In this document: positions 25,749-34,798 of the stretch, one piece after another | Position numbering within the stretch: position 1 is the stretch's first letter | Layout of the letters: every line of letters begins with the position of its first letter | Source: Glaciecola sp964621345 | GTDB lineage: Bacteria; Pseudomonadota; Gammaproteobacteria; Enterobacterales; Alteromonadaceae | NCBI GenBank assembly: GCA_964621345.1 | Contig: CAZUON010000002.1 | Span: 62,001-126,000, forward strand | DNA length: 64,000 nt | Direction of reading: 5' to 3' | Made by a program: the position numbers and the translations under genes | The notes under the pieces: generated by a model | What the model saw: only the letters and a program-made list of their open reading frames with translations | Told to the model about the DNA's origin: nothing | The model's database searches: none

Positions 25749-26918
25749 ATGCAAAAACTTCAACAATTATTGATGAGCGGATTGCTTTTAGGCATCTCTG
25801 CTACCGCGCTTGCACAAGATAAAGTCACTATTTCAGGGAGTGATGATACCACCTTGCATGGTGAGGTGCTCGAGAGCTTCATGATGCCATGGGCAATGGC
25901 TTTTCTGCCCAGTGGCGAGGCCTTAGTGACTGAAAAGCCGGGTACAATGTGGTTGATTGATGAGCAAGGTAAAAAACGTTTTGAAGTGTCTAATATGCCA
26001 AGTATTGACGCTAGAGGTCAAGGTGGTTTAGGCGACATAATTGTGCACCCCGATTTTGCGACAGATTCTGTAGATAAAACCACAGTCTTTTTATCTTACG
26101 TTGAACGTGATGCGAACAGCGATGAGTTCAGTGGTGCGGTGGTTGAACGTGCCAAATTAGTTGTTAGTGAAGACGGTGCACAGCTCAATGAGCGCGAAAT
26201 TGTTTGGCGTCAAGCACCTAAAATGACGGGCAATGGCCATTATGGTCATCGTTTAGCTATTTCGCCAGATGGTTACCTATTTATCACATCAGGGGAGCGT
26301 CAAAAATTCACACCCTCGCAAAATATGGCAATGAACTTGGGTAAAGTGGTTCGTATCAATCAAGATGGTAGCGTACCAGAAGATAACCCTTTTTATGGTA
26401 ATGGCACCGTGACCAGTCAAATATGGACTTTGGGTCATCGTAATCCACTGGGTATGGATTTTGATGCAAAGGGCAATTTGTGGGTACACGAAATGGGTCC
26501 TAAACATGGTGACGAACTTAACTTAATTGAGCGTGCTCGTAATTATGGCTACCCAGTGGTTTCCCAAGGGGTGCATTATTCTGACGTAGAGATCCCTAAT
26601 CACGAAACTAACCCTGTATTTTATGCACCCATCGTTGATTGGGTACCCGCGATAAGCCCTGCCGGTTTTATTATTTATAAAGGCGATAAATACCAGCAAT
26701 GGAAGGGGGATGGCTTTATTGGAGGTTTGTCGTCTAAGGCCTTAGTAAGAGTCAGCTTCTCTGAACACGATAAACGCCCACGCATGCGCGCCAGTGAGTC
26801 GGCCCGTTATGAATGGGACACTCGCGTAAGAGAAGTTGAACAAAATGCCGCTGGTGATATTTTTGTGCTTGAAGACGGCGCAAATGGTCGTTTGTTGAAG
26901 CTAACGTTAGTGCCATAG
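25749..26918 (+). CDS. exported PQQ-dependent sugar dehydrogenase family protein
   Basis: A 389-residue six-bladed propeller protein of the soluble glucose/aldose sugar dehydrogenase (YliI/Asd) family. A signal peptide ends near ATALAQ (about residue 22). Family motifs are LEVLESFMMPWAMAFLPSG-like opening, GGLGDIIVHPDF, GNGHYGHRLAISPDG with the catalytic histidine region, WTLGHRNPLGMDFD, and EMGPKHGDELN. It would oxidise aldoses in the periplasm with PQQ as cofactor. It starts 22 bp after the amidohydrolase, so it may belong to the same transcript, though a sugar dehydrogenase has no obvious place in the proposed pathway. No PQQ synthesis gene is in the window. Confidence 0.88.
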   Translation: MQKLQQLLMSGLLLGISATALAQDKVTISGSDDTTLHGEVLESFMMPWAMAFLPSGEALVTEKPGTMWLIDEQGKKRFEVSNMPSIDARGQGGLGDIIVHPDFATDSVDKTTVFLSYVERDANSDEFSGAVVERAKLVVSEDGAQLNEREIVWRQAPKMTGNGHYGHRLAISPDGYLFITSGERQKFTPSQNMAMNLGKVVRINQDGSVPEDNPFYGNGTVTSQIWTLGHRNPLGMDFDAKGNLWVHEMGPKHGDELNLIERARNYGYPVVSQGVHYSDVEIPNHETNPVFYAPIVDWVPAISPAGFIIYKGDKYQQWKGDGFIGGLSSKALVRVSFSEHDKRPRMRASESARYEWDTRVREVEQNAAGDIFVLEDGANGRLLKLTLVP

Positions 26919-26962
26919 ACCAAATTTGTAATGCTCATGGCACTTAACAAAAAGTAGTAGAA

Positions 26963-27859
26963 ATGAATTATAAGACGATTGAAGACTATGTAGGGAATAC
27001 TCCGTTGGTGCGCTTGCAGCGGATGGCGGGTGATACCTCTAATACTATTTTGGCAAAGCTTGAAGGGAATAACCCAGCGGGCTCGGTTAAAGATAGGCCT
27101 GCACTGAGTATGATTCAGCAAGCTGAGAAAAGTGGGCAAATTAAACCTGGCGATACGCTTATTGAAGCGACAAGTGGTAATACCGGTATTGCCTTAGCCA
27201 TGGCAGCAGCAATCAAAGGCTATAACATGATTTTAATCATGCCCGACAACGCTACCGAAGAACGAAAAGCCTCAATGGCAGCTTATGGAGCCACGCTCAT
27301 TCCGGTTACAAAATCTGAGGGGATGGAAGGGGCTCGTGATTTAGCCTTAAAAATGCAAGCACAAGGCAAAGGACTCGTGTTAAATCAATTTGGTAACCTC
27401 AATAACCCACTAGGGCATTATACAGGCACGGGGCCTGAAATTTACCAACAAACTCAAGGTAGGGTTACGCATTTTATTAGCTCAATGGGAACTACAGGCA
27501 CAATAATGGGGGTTTCGCGGTACTTAAAAGAGCAAAATCCAGACATTCAAATTATTGGTTTACAACCCCAAGATGGCGCATCTATTCCAGGCATTCGCCG
27601 TTGGCCAGAGGCATATTTACCAACGATATTTGAGGCCAATCGTGTTGATCGTATTATTGATATTGGCCAAGAAGAAGCGGAAAATACCATGCGTGCAATG
27701 GCCAAAGAAGAGGGCATTTTTAGTGGTGTATCGTCTGGCGGCTCTATCGCAGGGGCGCTAAAAATAAGCCAAGAAGTTGAAAATGCGGTAATTGTCGCGA
27801 TTGTCTGCGATCGCGGAGATCGCTATCTATCATCAGGTGTATTTAATTCAGCAGGCTAA
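26963..27859 (+). CDS. cysM: cysteine synthase B (O-acetylserine sulfhydrylase)
   Basis: A 298-residue PLP enzyme of the CysM type. The lysine that binds PLP is Lys43 in NNPAGSVKDRPAL; the phosphate loop is EATSGNTGIALAMAAA; and SGGSIAGAL closes the active site. NPAGSVKDRPA and the length fit CysM better than CysK. CysM makes cysteine from O-acetylserine with sulfide or thiosulfate. It is 44 bp after the dehydrogenase gene and may be read from the same or its own promoter. It probably does housekeeping work unrelated to the catabolic locus. Confidence 0.93.
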   Translation: MNYKTIEDYVGNTPLVRLQRMAGDTSNTILAKLEGNNPAGSVKDRPALSMIQQAEKSGQIKPGDTLIEATSGNTGIALAMAAAIKGYNMILIMPDNATEERKASMAAYGATLIPVTKSEGMEGARDLALKMQAQGKGLVLNQFGNLNNPLGHYTGTGPEIYQQTQGRVTHFISSMGTTGTIMGVSRYLKEQNPDIQIIGLQPQDGASIPGIRRWPEAYLPTIFEANRVDRIIDIGQEEAENTMRAMAKEEGIFSGVSSGGSIAGALKISQEVENAVIVAIVCDRGDRYLSSGVFNSAG

Positions 27860-28013
27860 CTGCACACTTCTTATGCAGCAAAAGCGAATGTATAAGTTGT
27901 GCGGACGGTTATCGTTGGGCTAGACCTCACATTTGTGTCAGGATTTTTTACACTTATTTTAGTGCGCTATAGAAATGTATGATTACCGTCTGATTTTTAT
28001 CGGTTTTTATTTT

Positions 28014-28030
28014 AGGCATGATTTTTGCTA
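28014..28030 (+). promoter_or_regulatory. sigma-54 (-24/-12) promoter of the PEP-CTERM-like gene
   Basis: AGGCATGATTTTTGCTA fits the RpoN consensus TGGCACG-N4-TTGCT with two changes; GG (28015) and GC (28027) are 12 bases apart. Transcription would start near 28040, about 37 nt before the start codon. PEP-CTERM protein genes in several proteobacteria are known to depend on RpoN and the PrsK/PrsR system, which fits. Confidence 0.65.
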
Positions 28031-28076
28031 TCTGGTACAGTGTAACCTTCAGCAGTAATTTATTTTGGAGTTAAAT

Positions 28077-28682
28077 TTGAAAGTTCTTATATCAACAGTT
28101 TTATCTGTGTTGCTCACCCTCAGTTTCTCAACTAACGCAAACCTTATTACCAATGGTAGTTTTGAAGACAATAACGTTGCATCTGGCAAATGGCGAGTGT
28201 TTGATTCAAGCGCGGTCAACGGTTGGCAGGGCAGCAATATCGAAATTTGGAATAATCTGAATGGCGTTAGCGCTTCTCATGGTCTTAACATTATTGAGTT
28301 AAACGCTCATGGTGGCGGCGGTGACCTTTTCTCAATTTTTCAAGAAGTTGAAACTATTGCAGGTCGTTCTTACGAATTAAGTTTTGATTACGCAGCGCGT
28401 CGCAATGCTAATGAGTCATTTTTGGTAGAAATATTTTCAGGTCAAGATTCTATTTTTTCTGCAATCCTTGATGACCATAATGTAAGCCAGTGGTCTGAGT
28501 TTAATACTTTGTTTGTTGCTACCGATGCTAACACTACTATTGAATTCACAACCACCTCTGCTAGTACACTTGGTAATTTGATTGACAACGTTGCGTTGAA
28601 AGTATCATCTCCAGGTACCGCATTAATCGCAGGTTTGGCCTTGGTTTTATTGTGCGCTCGTCGTTTTACGTTGCGCAGCTAA
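28077..28682 (+). CDS. exported PEP-CTERM-like protein
   Basis: A 201-residue secreted protein. The signal peptide (KVLISTVLSVLLTLSFSTNA) is followed by NLITNGSFEDN, the usual opening of beta-sandwich domains of PEP-CTERM proteins, and a jelly-roll-like body to about residue 178. The tail is a sorting-signal lookalike: a SSPG motif in place of PEP, a hydrophobic segment (TALIAGLALVLLC) and ARR. The start is a TTG placed six bases after GGAG; no ATG fits. An exosortase would be needed for processing; none is in the window. A sigma-54 promoter lies just upstream and a convergent hairpin just downstream. Confidence 0.8.
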   Translation: MKVLISTVLSVLLTLSFSTNANLITNGSFEDNNVASGKWRVFDSSAVNGWQGSNIEIWNNLNGVSASHGLNIIELNAHGGGGDLFSIFQEVETIAGRSYELSFDYAARRNANESFLVEIFSGQDSIFSAILDDHNVSQWSEFNTLFVATDANTTIEFTTTSASTLGNLIDNVALKVSSPGTALIAGLALVLLCARRFTLRS

Positions 28683-28699
28683 ACACCACACTATTTGTT

Positions 28700-28725
28700 G
28701 CCGTGCCAGCTGTGACTGGCACGGC
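28700..28725. terminator. hairpin between convergent genes
   Basis: A perfect 10-bp GC-rich stem, GCCGTGCCAG with CTGGCACGGC, and a 6-nt loop. It lies between the PEP-CTERM-like gene and the oppositely oriented DUF305-LVIVD gene. No T run is present on either strand, so efficient intrinsic termination is uncertain. Confidence 0.6.
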
Positions 28726-28753
28726 GATTATCCCTCCACTTATTTCTCTTTTA

Positions 28754-31252
28754 TCACCCTAATCGTTTCGCAATATTTCTTAAGGTATCACGCAAGGCCG
28801 ACACTCTATTTTTTGCAGCACTTGCATGACTATTTGTATTAAGTTCGTTTGCGAGTTGTGTGATTGCTTTAGCTAATTTGACATCGTTTTGTTGTTTATC
28901 CATCAGACTCCGAGCTTGCTCCATCATTGTGCTGACTTGCTTGTGGTGTGCTTCACTCAAGCCATCCTTGTCGCGTGCAAGCTGATCTAGATAAGCTAGA
29001 GCAACCACCGGTTCAGCGGGCCATGTAACTTTAAACTGTTGTTGTGGATTAAAGGTGTTGCCCATATCGGCAAGTTTAGCCGCTGCTATTTCGTTTGCGC
29101 TTAAAAACTCACTTGGCGTTAGGTCAAATACATCAAGCCCGCGGATAATTTCAGTAGCGTATATTTTGCCATTATACCAATACGTAGACCAGTAACCGGC
29201 TATGATCATGCGCTCATCGTGAATGGGACCACGGTCGAAAAATGCAATTTCTTGAGGCTTGCTAGTATCGGTGAAATCAATAATTGACATACCGCCCTGA
29301 TACCAAGCTTGCACAAAAATATCGCGCCCTGGCACCGGTACTACTGAGCCATTGTGAGCAACGCAGTTTTCTTGTTCAGACTGTGGCGCACCAATTTTAT
29401 AGTAACTTTCAAAATTGAGCTGGCTATTATCAATCGAGTAAAAGGCGTTAGCTCCCCAATTCATTGGATCTGATGCACGACACCGAGGTTGAGTACCACC
29501 ACCCCATTCGTCGGTAAATAGTACCTTTGTGCCGTCGTTGTTAAAGGTGGCTGAATGCCAGTATGCAAAGCCAGGATCTGCGACTTCATCTATTCGGGTG
29601 GGCTTGAGCGGGTCTGAAATATCTAAAATAATGCCATTACCAGAGCATGCACCAGCGGCAAGTTTAAGCTCCGGGAACACCGTAATATCGTGACATTGGT
29701 CGGTACGGCGAGTCTCTTGTGTACCATCGCCGTGGTCGCCGCCTTTCCAAAGTCCGGCCACGCGACCTTCATCATCGGCAAATACCGCAGGACTGGAAGT
29801 AATGCGAGCTTTAGAGGGATCACTTACAGGAATTTCGACAACGTCTATTCTAAACAGCGCGGTGCGCTCGTCTCCTGGGACTTCGCCGATACAACCTTTG
29901 AGTTCTTCCTCATCACGTACCCCAGCCGTACCAGAGTTGTATACCACAATGCGCTCATCGTCTGCAGAAACGATGGAATGGGTATGTGAGCCCCTGCAGG
30001 TTTGTACTAAACCTACTTGTTTAGGTAAGCTTAAATCTGAAATATCAAAAATGCGTAGGCCTCTAAAACGCTCGTCGCTGATATCTTCGCTTACGCCTTG
30101 TAAACCACAGTCGATGCGGCCCCGCGTTTGTTCAACCGACATAATGAGTAGGTCATCAACAATAGATACATCACCCTGACCACCTGGACATACTATGGAG
30201 CTTGTGAGGGTAGGTAGCCCTTGTTGATCAAGTTTATATACATTAAAGCCGTGATAATTGCCGGCAACAAGTACGTCACCTGAGAATGCCATGTCGGTGT
30301 TCCAAAAACTCAATAAGGGCCAACGTTCAGCCCATTCCGTTTTTAAATCGCCGTCGTCTTCACTACGGTCATCGCTTTGTGGTGTCTCGGTATTTTCAAT
30401 ATCTTCGTCTTCATCCTTCGGTTTTATCGGAGGCAAGTTTGAGGGGTTCTCAGGGTCAAAAAAGCCATTAGGTCGAGGCAAGCTAGAGACTAAGCTGACG
30501 TTAAGAGATGCATCACCGGCATCGCGCAGGCCAGCACTTAAACCAACTCGCGGGTCGGTCGAAAGACTCGCTAACAGACCATCCATACGTGTAATTTCCG
30601 CTTCTTGGTCGTTTACAATGTCGTTAATAAAGTCATATAGAATTGGGTCGTAGGCTGAACCGCTTTGCGCAAGCAAATCGTTTACCATGCGCACGGCCCC
30701 TTCGTGGTGGGGGATCATAAGCTCTAAAAATAAGCGGTCAAAATCAGTCCCTTGTACTTGTGCAAGTTGCGCCATTTGTTCTGGAGTTGCCATACCCATT
30801 AGGCTATGGTCCATATGCATGGAATGGTCGATGTGTACAGCTTGGTTGCGTTGCTCTAACCATTGACTCATAAATGCAATTTCGTCAGCTTGAGACTTAC
30901 GAATACGACCAGCAATTTCAATAATGTCGGTGTTATTGGTGCGCTCCTCAACAAGTACCGCCATGTCCACCGCTTGCCCGTGATGGGGGATCATGTTTTG
31001 CATAAACATGACATCATCGTGAGTAAAACTGGTATCTGCAATTTTAACAGCGTCGGCTGCTGAGAGCGTTTTAGCGGCTTGGCCTGGTGCACCAGGTTGA
31101 ATGATTTTGACCTGTTGCTCTGGTTCAGCATCTGTTTGCAGGGCGTTAGCGTGGGTGTTAATCGAACCCGCACATATAGCGGTGGTGCAAGCAACACTAA
31201 ATAAGCTAGCTAAACTCAAGTGTTTGCTACGATCTGAAGTCGATGATTTCAT
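28754..31252 (-). CDS. exported DUF305 - LVIVD-repeat fusion protein
   Basis: An 832-residue protein with a signal peptide (cleavage near INTHANA, about residue 37). Residues about 75-230 form a DUF305 domain with the paired MIPHHGQAVDMAV and MIPHHEGAVRMV motifs and a His/Met-rich stretch (HIDHSMHMDHSLMGM) that could bind copper. After an acidic linker (about 280-300) comes a beta-propeller of LVIVD repeats (GDVSIVDDLLIMSVEQ, GLRIFDISDLSLPKQVG, MSIIDFTDTSKPQEIA), then a helical tail. DUF305 proteins are often found with copper-resistance genes; LVIVD proteins are surface or periplasmic. The function is unknown. A YHS-domain gene lies upstream on the same strand. Confidence 0.85.
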   Translation of the reverse strand: MKSSTSDRSKHLSLASLFSVACTTAICAGSINTHANALQTDAEPEQQVKIIQPGAPGQAAKTLSAADAVKIADTSFTHDDVMFMQNMIPHHGQAVDMAVLVEERTNNTDIIEIAGRIRKSQADEIAFMSQWLEQRNQAVHIDHSMHMDHSLMGMATPEQMAQLAQVQGTDFDRLFLELMIPHHEGAVRMVNDLLAQSGSAYDPILYDFINDIVNDQEAEITRMDGLLASLSTDPRVGLSAGLRDAGDASLNVSLVSSLPRPNGFFDPENPSNLPPIKPKDEDEDIENTETPQSDDRSEDDGDLKTEWAERWPLLSFWNTDMAFSGDVLVAGNYHGFNVYKLDQQGLPTLTSSIVCPGGQGDVSIVDDLLIMSVEQTRGRIDCGLQGVSEDISDERFRGLRIFDISDLSLPKQVGLVQTCRGSHTHSIVSADDERIVVYNSGTAGVRDEEELKGCIGEVPGDERTALFRIDVVEIPVSDPSKARITSSPAVFADDEGRVAGLWKGGDHGDGTQETRRTDQCHDITVFPELKLAAGACSGNGIILDISDPLKPTRIDEVADPGFAYWHSATFNNDGTKVLFTDEWGGGTQPRCRASDPMNWGANAFYSIDNSQLNFESYYKIGAPQSEQENCVAHNGSVVPVPGRDIFVQAWYQGGMSIIDFTDTSKPQEIAFFDRGPIHDERMIIAGYWSTYWYNGKIYATEIIRGLDVFDLTPSEFLSANEIAAAKLADMGNTFNPQQQFKVTWPAEPVVALAYLDQLARDKDGLSEAHHKQVSTMMEQARSLMDKQQNDVKLAKAITQLANELNTNSHASAAKNRVSALRDTLRNIAKRLG

Positions 31253-31434
31253 AGGTAGAAGATTCCGTCGTTATTATTGTATGTTTTATCAACAAAGAAT
31301 ATTGAGCTTTGCGCGCTATGTAAAGTATTACGCCACTTGTTAATAAGTGATGCAATAGGCCGGACTAAGAAACTACGTACAGAGCTTGGTATATTGATGT
31401 AAGCATCTACTTTTTTTGTGTGCTTTAAAGTAGT

Positions 31435-31468
31435 GAAGGTGCTCAATACTTTCATATTGAGCACCTTC
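31435..31468 (-). terminator. 14-bp perfect hairpin after the YHS gene
   Basis: GAAGGTGCTCAATA (31435-31448) pairs perfectly with TATTGAGCACCTTC (31455-31468) around a 6-nt loop. It lies 33 bp past the stop of the YHS-domain gene and upstream of the DUF305-LVIVD gene, so it most likely ends the YHS message. The tail is not a clean T run. Confidence 0.6.
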
Positions 31469-31501
31469 AAACAACGGCTTAAGTAGTAACCAGGAAATCG
31501 C

Positions 31502-31981
31502 TTAGAGTTCCTCTAATTCAGCATCCGTTTTGCCTTTAATATCGCCCCAATTTCCATTAGCGGTATTGATGAAACCTGGGATATCAGTTATCCAACGCTC
31601 TTGTACTTGTGCATTAAGGTTTAAATACAATTTGTTATCTACAATTTTAAAGGCTTCTGGGTCGGTATCGAATTTTCGGTCCATGGTCACACCAAAAGCA
31701 CAAAAACCGCCGTACTGTGGTGCATACTTTTCAGGGTTTTCACGAAATAAATCACGATGCTCTTCACTGGCGAACTGATAAATCGCATTTTTGTGGGTTG
31801 CGGTGTAGTTTGCGTTTCCTTTAACTGCCTTGCCATCAGTAAAATACGAAACTGTATCGTAGCCTTGAATGGCTAGGTCGTTTTGATTGGCGTTCACATC
31901 GATATCAGATGCAAATGTAATGGTGCTAAATGCAAGAGTCGTAGCAATGGCAGTGGCTTTTAAGATAGTACGTAGGTTCAT
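31502..31981 (-). CDS. exported YHS-domain protein
   Basis: A 159-residue protein with a signal peptide (cleavage near STITFASD, about residue 25) and a YHS domain. The family strand AIQGYDTVSYFTDGKAVKG, the FASEEHRDLFRENPEKYAPQYGGFCAFG block and its single conserved cysteine are visible. YHS domains occur in metal-handling proteins and are suspected to bind copper or haem. AAGGAAATACT before the ATG supports the start. It lies upstream of the DUF305-LVIVD gene and is divergent from an AraC-type regulator. Shared metal-related work of the three genes is possible but unproven. Confidence 0.85.
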   Translation of the reverse strand: MNLRTILKATAIATTLAFSTITFASDIDVNANQNDLAIQGYDTVSYFTDGKAVKGNANYTATHKNAIYQFASEEHRDLFRENPEKYAPQYGGFCAFGVTMDRKFDTDPEAFKIVDNKLYLNLNAQVQERWITDIPGFINTANGNWGDIKGKTDAELEEL

Positions 31982-32135
31982 AGTATTTCCTTTTTTGTAT
32001 ACTTTTTTAAATTGTGCTGGTTTGCATCAGCATGAATAAATTGTGTTTAAGTGACCCTACATAGGATAGGGGTTTGCTTATACAAAATGGATGAAGTAGT
32101 CTTTAAAACAATACAAATCGTCCAAAAGGGATGCT

Positions 32136-32969
32136 GTGGACCGTTTATCACAAATTTTGAAGCGCTTTAACTTACATGCGGATGTATTTTTTTCGGGAAA
32201 TCTCTGTGGTTTGAGCGATTTTGATGAGCCACAAGGTAAGCGCGGGCACATTCATATTTTAAAATCAGGCTCCTTAGACTTAATTGACCACCGCGGCAAC
32301 AAGCGCAATATTGCACAGCCTAGCGTGATGTTTTTTCCAACCGGGCGTAAACACCGTATCGTACCCGACCCGGTAAAAGGGGCAGATCTTGTTTGTGCCA
32401 CCATAGAATATGTCGATATCACCGCTAACCCCATTGCCCAAGCTCTGCCTCCATTCTTAAAGTTTCAGCTAAGCCGCTATCCCGATTTAAAAAAGACAGC
32501 AAAATGGCTGTTTAAAGAAGCGTTCGACAGCAAATGTGGGCGTATGCCCATGATTGACAGACTCTGTGATATTTTCATTATCCAAGTCTTACGCGAGGTG
32601 CTAAACAGCAACGAAGTCTCACACGGCTTACTTGCTGGTTTGTCGCATCCTCAGTTAGCGTCGGTGATCACGCAAATTCATGCACAACCCGAATATCCAT
32701 GGAGCTTAGAGTCTATGGCGGAGCTCGCTTTCATGTCACGCTCCAAGTTTGCCGATTTATTTAGGGATGTAGTGGGTGAAACACCCGGTGAATACTTAAC
32801 CGACTGGCGCATGAATGTGGCGCAAAGTGCCCTTTTAAAAGGCGATACTGTGAGCGTGGTTGCTGAAAAGGTAGGCTATGAAAATGGCTCTGCACTTGCA
32901 AGAGCATTTCGTAAAAAACTGAATGTATCGCCAAAGGTATGGCAACAGCAGCACATAAAAAGTCGTTAA
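32136..32969 (+). CDS. AraC family transcriptional regulator with cupin sensor
   Basis: A 277-residue regulator. Residues 1-165 are an AraC-type cupin domain (FSGNLCGLSDFDEP, RGHIHILKSGSLDL, FFPTGRKHRI). Two helix-turn-helix motifs follow (YPWSLESMAELAFMSRSKFA and GDTVSVVAEKVGYENGSALA), ending in the typical SPKVWQQ. The start is GTG with AAAAGGG six bases before it. It is transcribed away from the YHS gene with a 154-bp shared upstream region and may control it. The effector is unknown; cupin AraC proteins often bind small organic molecules. Confidence 0.9.
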   Translation: MDRLSQILKRFNLHADVFFSGNLCGLSDFDEPQGKRGHIHILKSGSLDLIDHRGNKRNIAQPSVMFFPTGRKHRIVPDPVKGADLVCATIEYVDITANPIAQALPPFLKFQLSRYPDLKKTAKWLFKEAFDSKCGRMPMIDRLCDIFIIQVLREVLNSNEVSHGLLAGLSHPQLASVITQIHAQPEYPWSLESMAELAFMSRSKFADLFRDVVGETPGEYLTDWRMNVAQSALLKGDTVSVVAEKVGYENGSALARAFRKKLNVSPKVWQQQHIKSR

Positions 32970-33129
32970 CCAATATTTTGATAAAGCAGCATTGATCCGA
33001 GTCGTTTAAAAGAACGAGTATATTTCATGTAAAGTTAGAACGCTGGGCTATACTCAGGTACAAATGCTCTAAATTGTAAATTTGATAGTGAATCATGGGT
33101 AATTAAACATAGTGTCGGAGTTAAAAGAC

Positions 33130-34680
33130 ATGCAACACAGATTAGAAACAGAACTATATCAATTGATTAAAGAGAATTCTGGCGTTTTCGAGTTTATTGA
33201 GCGTTCTAGTCTAGATGGAATGTGGTATTGGGATCTAGAAGACCCTGAGCACGAATGGATGAGTCCCAAGTTTTGGCAAACCCTTGGATATGCTCCCGAA
33301 ACAAAAGATCACCTAGCGTCAGAATGGCAAGATATCATTAATCAAGAGGACCTTCAGCTTGCGATTGATAACTTTACCAAGCACTGCGAAGATCCTAAAC
33401 ATCCATACGATCAAGTTGTCAGATACACCCATAAACAAGGTCATACTATTTGGATTCGCTGTCGAGGACTCGCTATTCGTGATGAACAAGGCAAAGCTAT
33501 CCGTATGTTGGGTGCGCATACCGACATAACAGAACTTAAGCAGATTGAAGAAAAACTTATAGAGACAATTAAATCTCGAGAGCATTTTTTCGCTCGAATG
33601 TCTCATGAAATTAGAACTCCGCTTCACGGTATCATTGGTTTAACAGATATCTTAAAAGAGAAAAATACCGATGAGCAGTTATCAGCACATTTAGAAACCA
33701 TTTCTGAGTGTGGTGATCAATTACTGACGCTGTTAAATGATTTATTGACCTTATCAAAATTAAATAATGATAAGTTATCAGTCAGTGTAGAACCTGTACC
33801 GGTTAATGATATTGTGTCTTACGTGGCTAATTTGTACCAAGCTAGGGCACAAGCAAAAGGTCTTGAATTTTTGTTTAGTTTGCCGTCTAGAACTGAACAG
33901 TTGGCAGTTAACACTGACAAAATTCGTATGACCCAAATTGTTTCTAACCTCATTAACAACGCAATAAAATTCACAAGCTCAGGTACGGTTGAGCTTGCGG
34001 TGACCACACAAGATCAAAATGTGATCATTTCAGTTAACGATACAGGTAAAGGTATTAATGATATTGCATCAGTTTTTAAGCCGTACCAACAAGAAAGTCG
34101 TGCTAATGAAGATGAAATTGGCACAGGGCTGGGTTTAGAAATAGTTCAACGTTTGTGTGACGAACTTGGCCATCAACTCAATGTTGAGTCAAGTGTAGGT
34201 ATCGGCACTTCGGTTTCGGTTAAATGTCCGTTAAAGTTGCGGCAAACAGACTTTAATAATGCGCTTTTTGGGTCTTCAAAAGAGACAAAGCTCTCACAAT
34301 ATGGAAAAATTCTTGTTGTTGACGATAACGAGATCAACAGAGAAATTGCCCAGAGTATGCTCAGCGATCACTGCTCGCGAATTGACCTAGCAGCGGACGG
34401 AGCCGAGGCCGTCGCGCGGGTAGTGCAAAATAAAGACTACGACCTTATATTAATGGATTTGAATATGCCTATCAAAGATGGGTATCAAGCGGCTTTTGAA
34501 ATTCTTGCGCTGACAAACTTGCTTACCAAGCCTGAAATAGTTGCTGTATCAGCAGATGCTTTTGATGAAACAATTGAAGCGTGCAAACAATCGGGTATAC
34601 ACAAGCATTTAAAGAAACCATTTACGAAAAAGCATTTGCAAAAAGTACTCGAGAAAACGACGCATGGCGATGACAAATAA
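33130..34680 (+). CDS. hybrid PAS sensor histidine kinase with receiver domain
   Basis: A 516-residue soluble hybrid kinase. A PAS domain (about 20-135, MWYWDLEDPEHEWMSPKFWQ) leads into HisKA with phosphoacceptor His159 (MSHEIRTPLHG). The ATPase domain has the N box NLINNAIKF, DTGKGI and GTGLGLEIV. The receiver has VVDDNE, phosphoacceptor Asp443 in LILMDLNMP and the lysine in KKPFTK. No membrane segment is present, so it reads a cytoplasmic signal. A GTG 18 bases upstream could also start translation, but GGAG sits nine bases before this ATG. No output regulator or Hpt protein is adjacent, so it is an orphan whose phosphorelay partner lies elsewhere. Confidence 0.9.
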   Translation: MQHRLETELYQLIKENSGVFEFIERSSLDGMWYWDLEDPEHEWMSPKFWQTLGYAPETKDHLASEWQDIINQEDLQLAIDNFTKHCEDPKHPYDQVVRYTHKQGHTIWIRCRGLAIRDEQGKAIRMLGAHTDITELKQIEEKLIETIKSREHFFARMSHEIRTPLHGIIGLTDILKEKNTDEQLSAHLETISECGDQLLTLLNDLLTLSKLNNDKLSVSVEPVPVNDIVSYVANLYQARAQAKGLEFLFSLPSRTEQLAVNTDKIRMTQIVSNLINNAIKFTSSGTVELAVTTQDQNVIISVNDTGKGINDIASVFKPYQQESRANEDEIGTGLGLEIVQRLCDELGHQLNVESSVGIGTSVSVKCPLKLRQTDFNNALFGSSKETKLSQYGKILVVDDNEINREIAQSMLSDHCSRIDLAADGAEAVARVVQNKDYDLILMDLNMPIKDGYQAAFEILALTNLLTKPEIVAVSADAFDETIEACKQSGIHKHLKKPFTKKHLQKVLEKTTHGDDK

Positions 34681-34798
34681 AATAGCAATGAATCTTATGT
34701 GAGTTGAGTTCAGCTTACTGTGCACTTAAATTTTGTAGAGGTCGCTTACAAATCTAGCGTGATTGTCAGTCTGACGTACGGGATGATAGCCATCTTTT

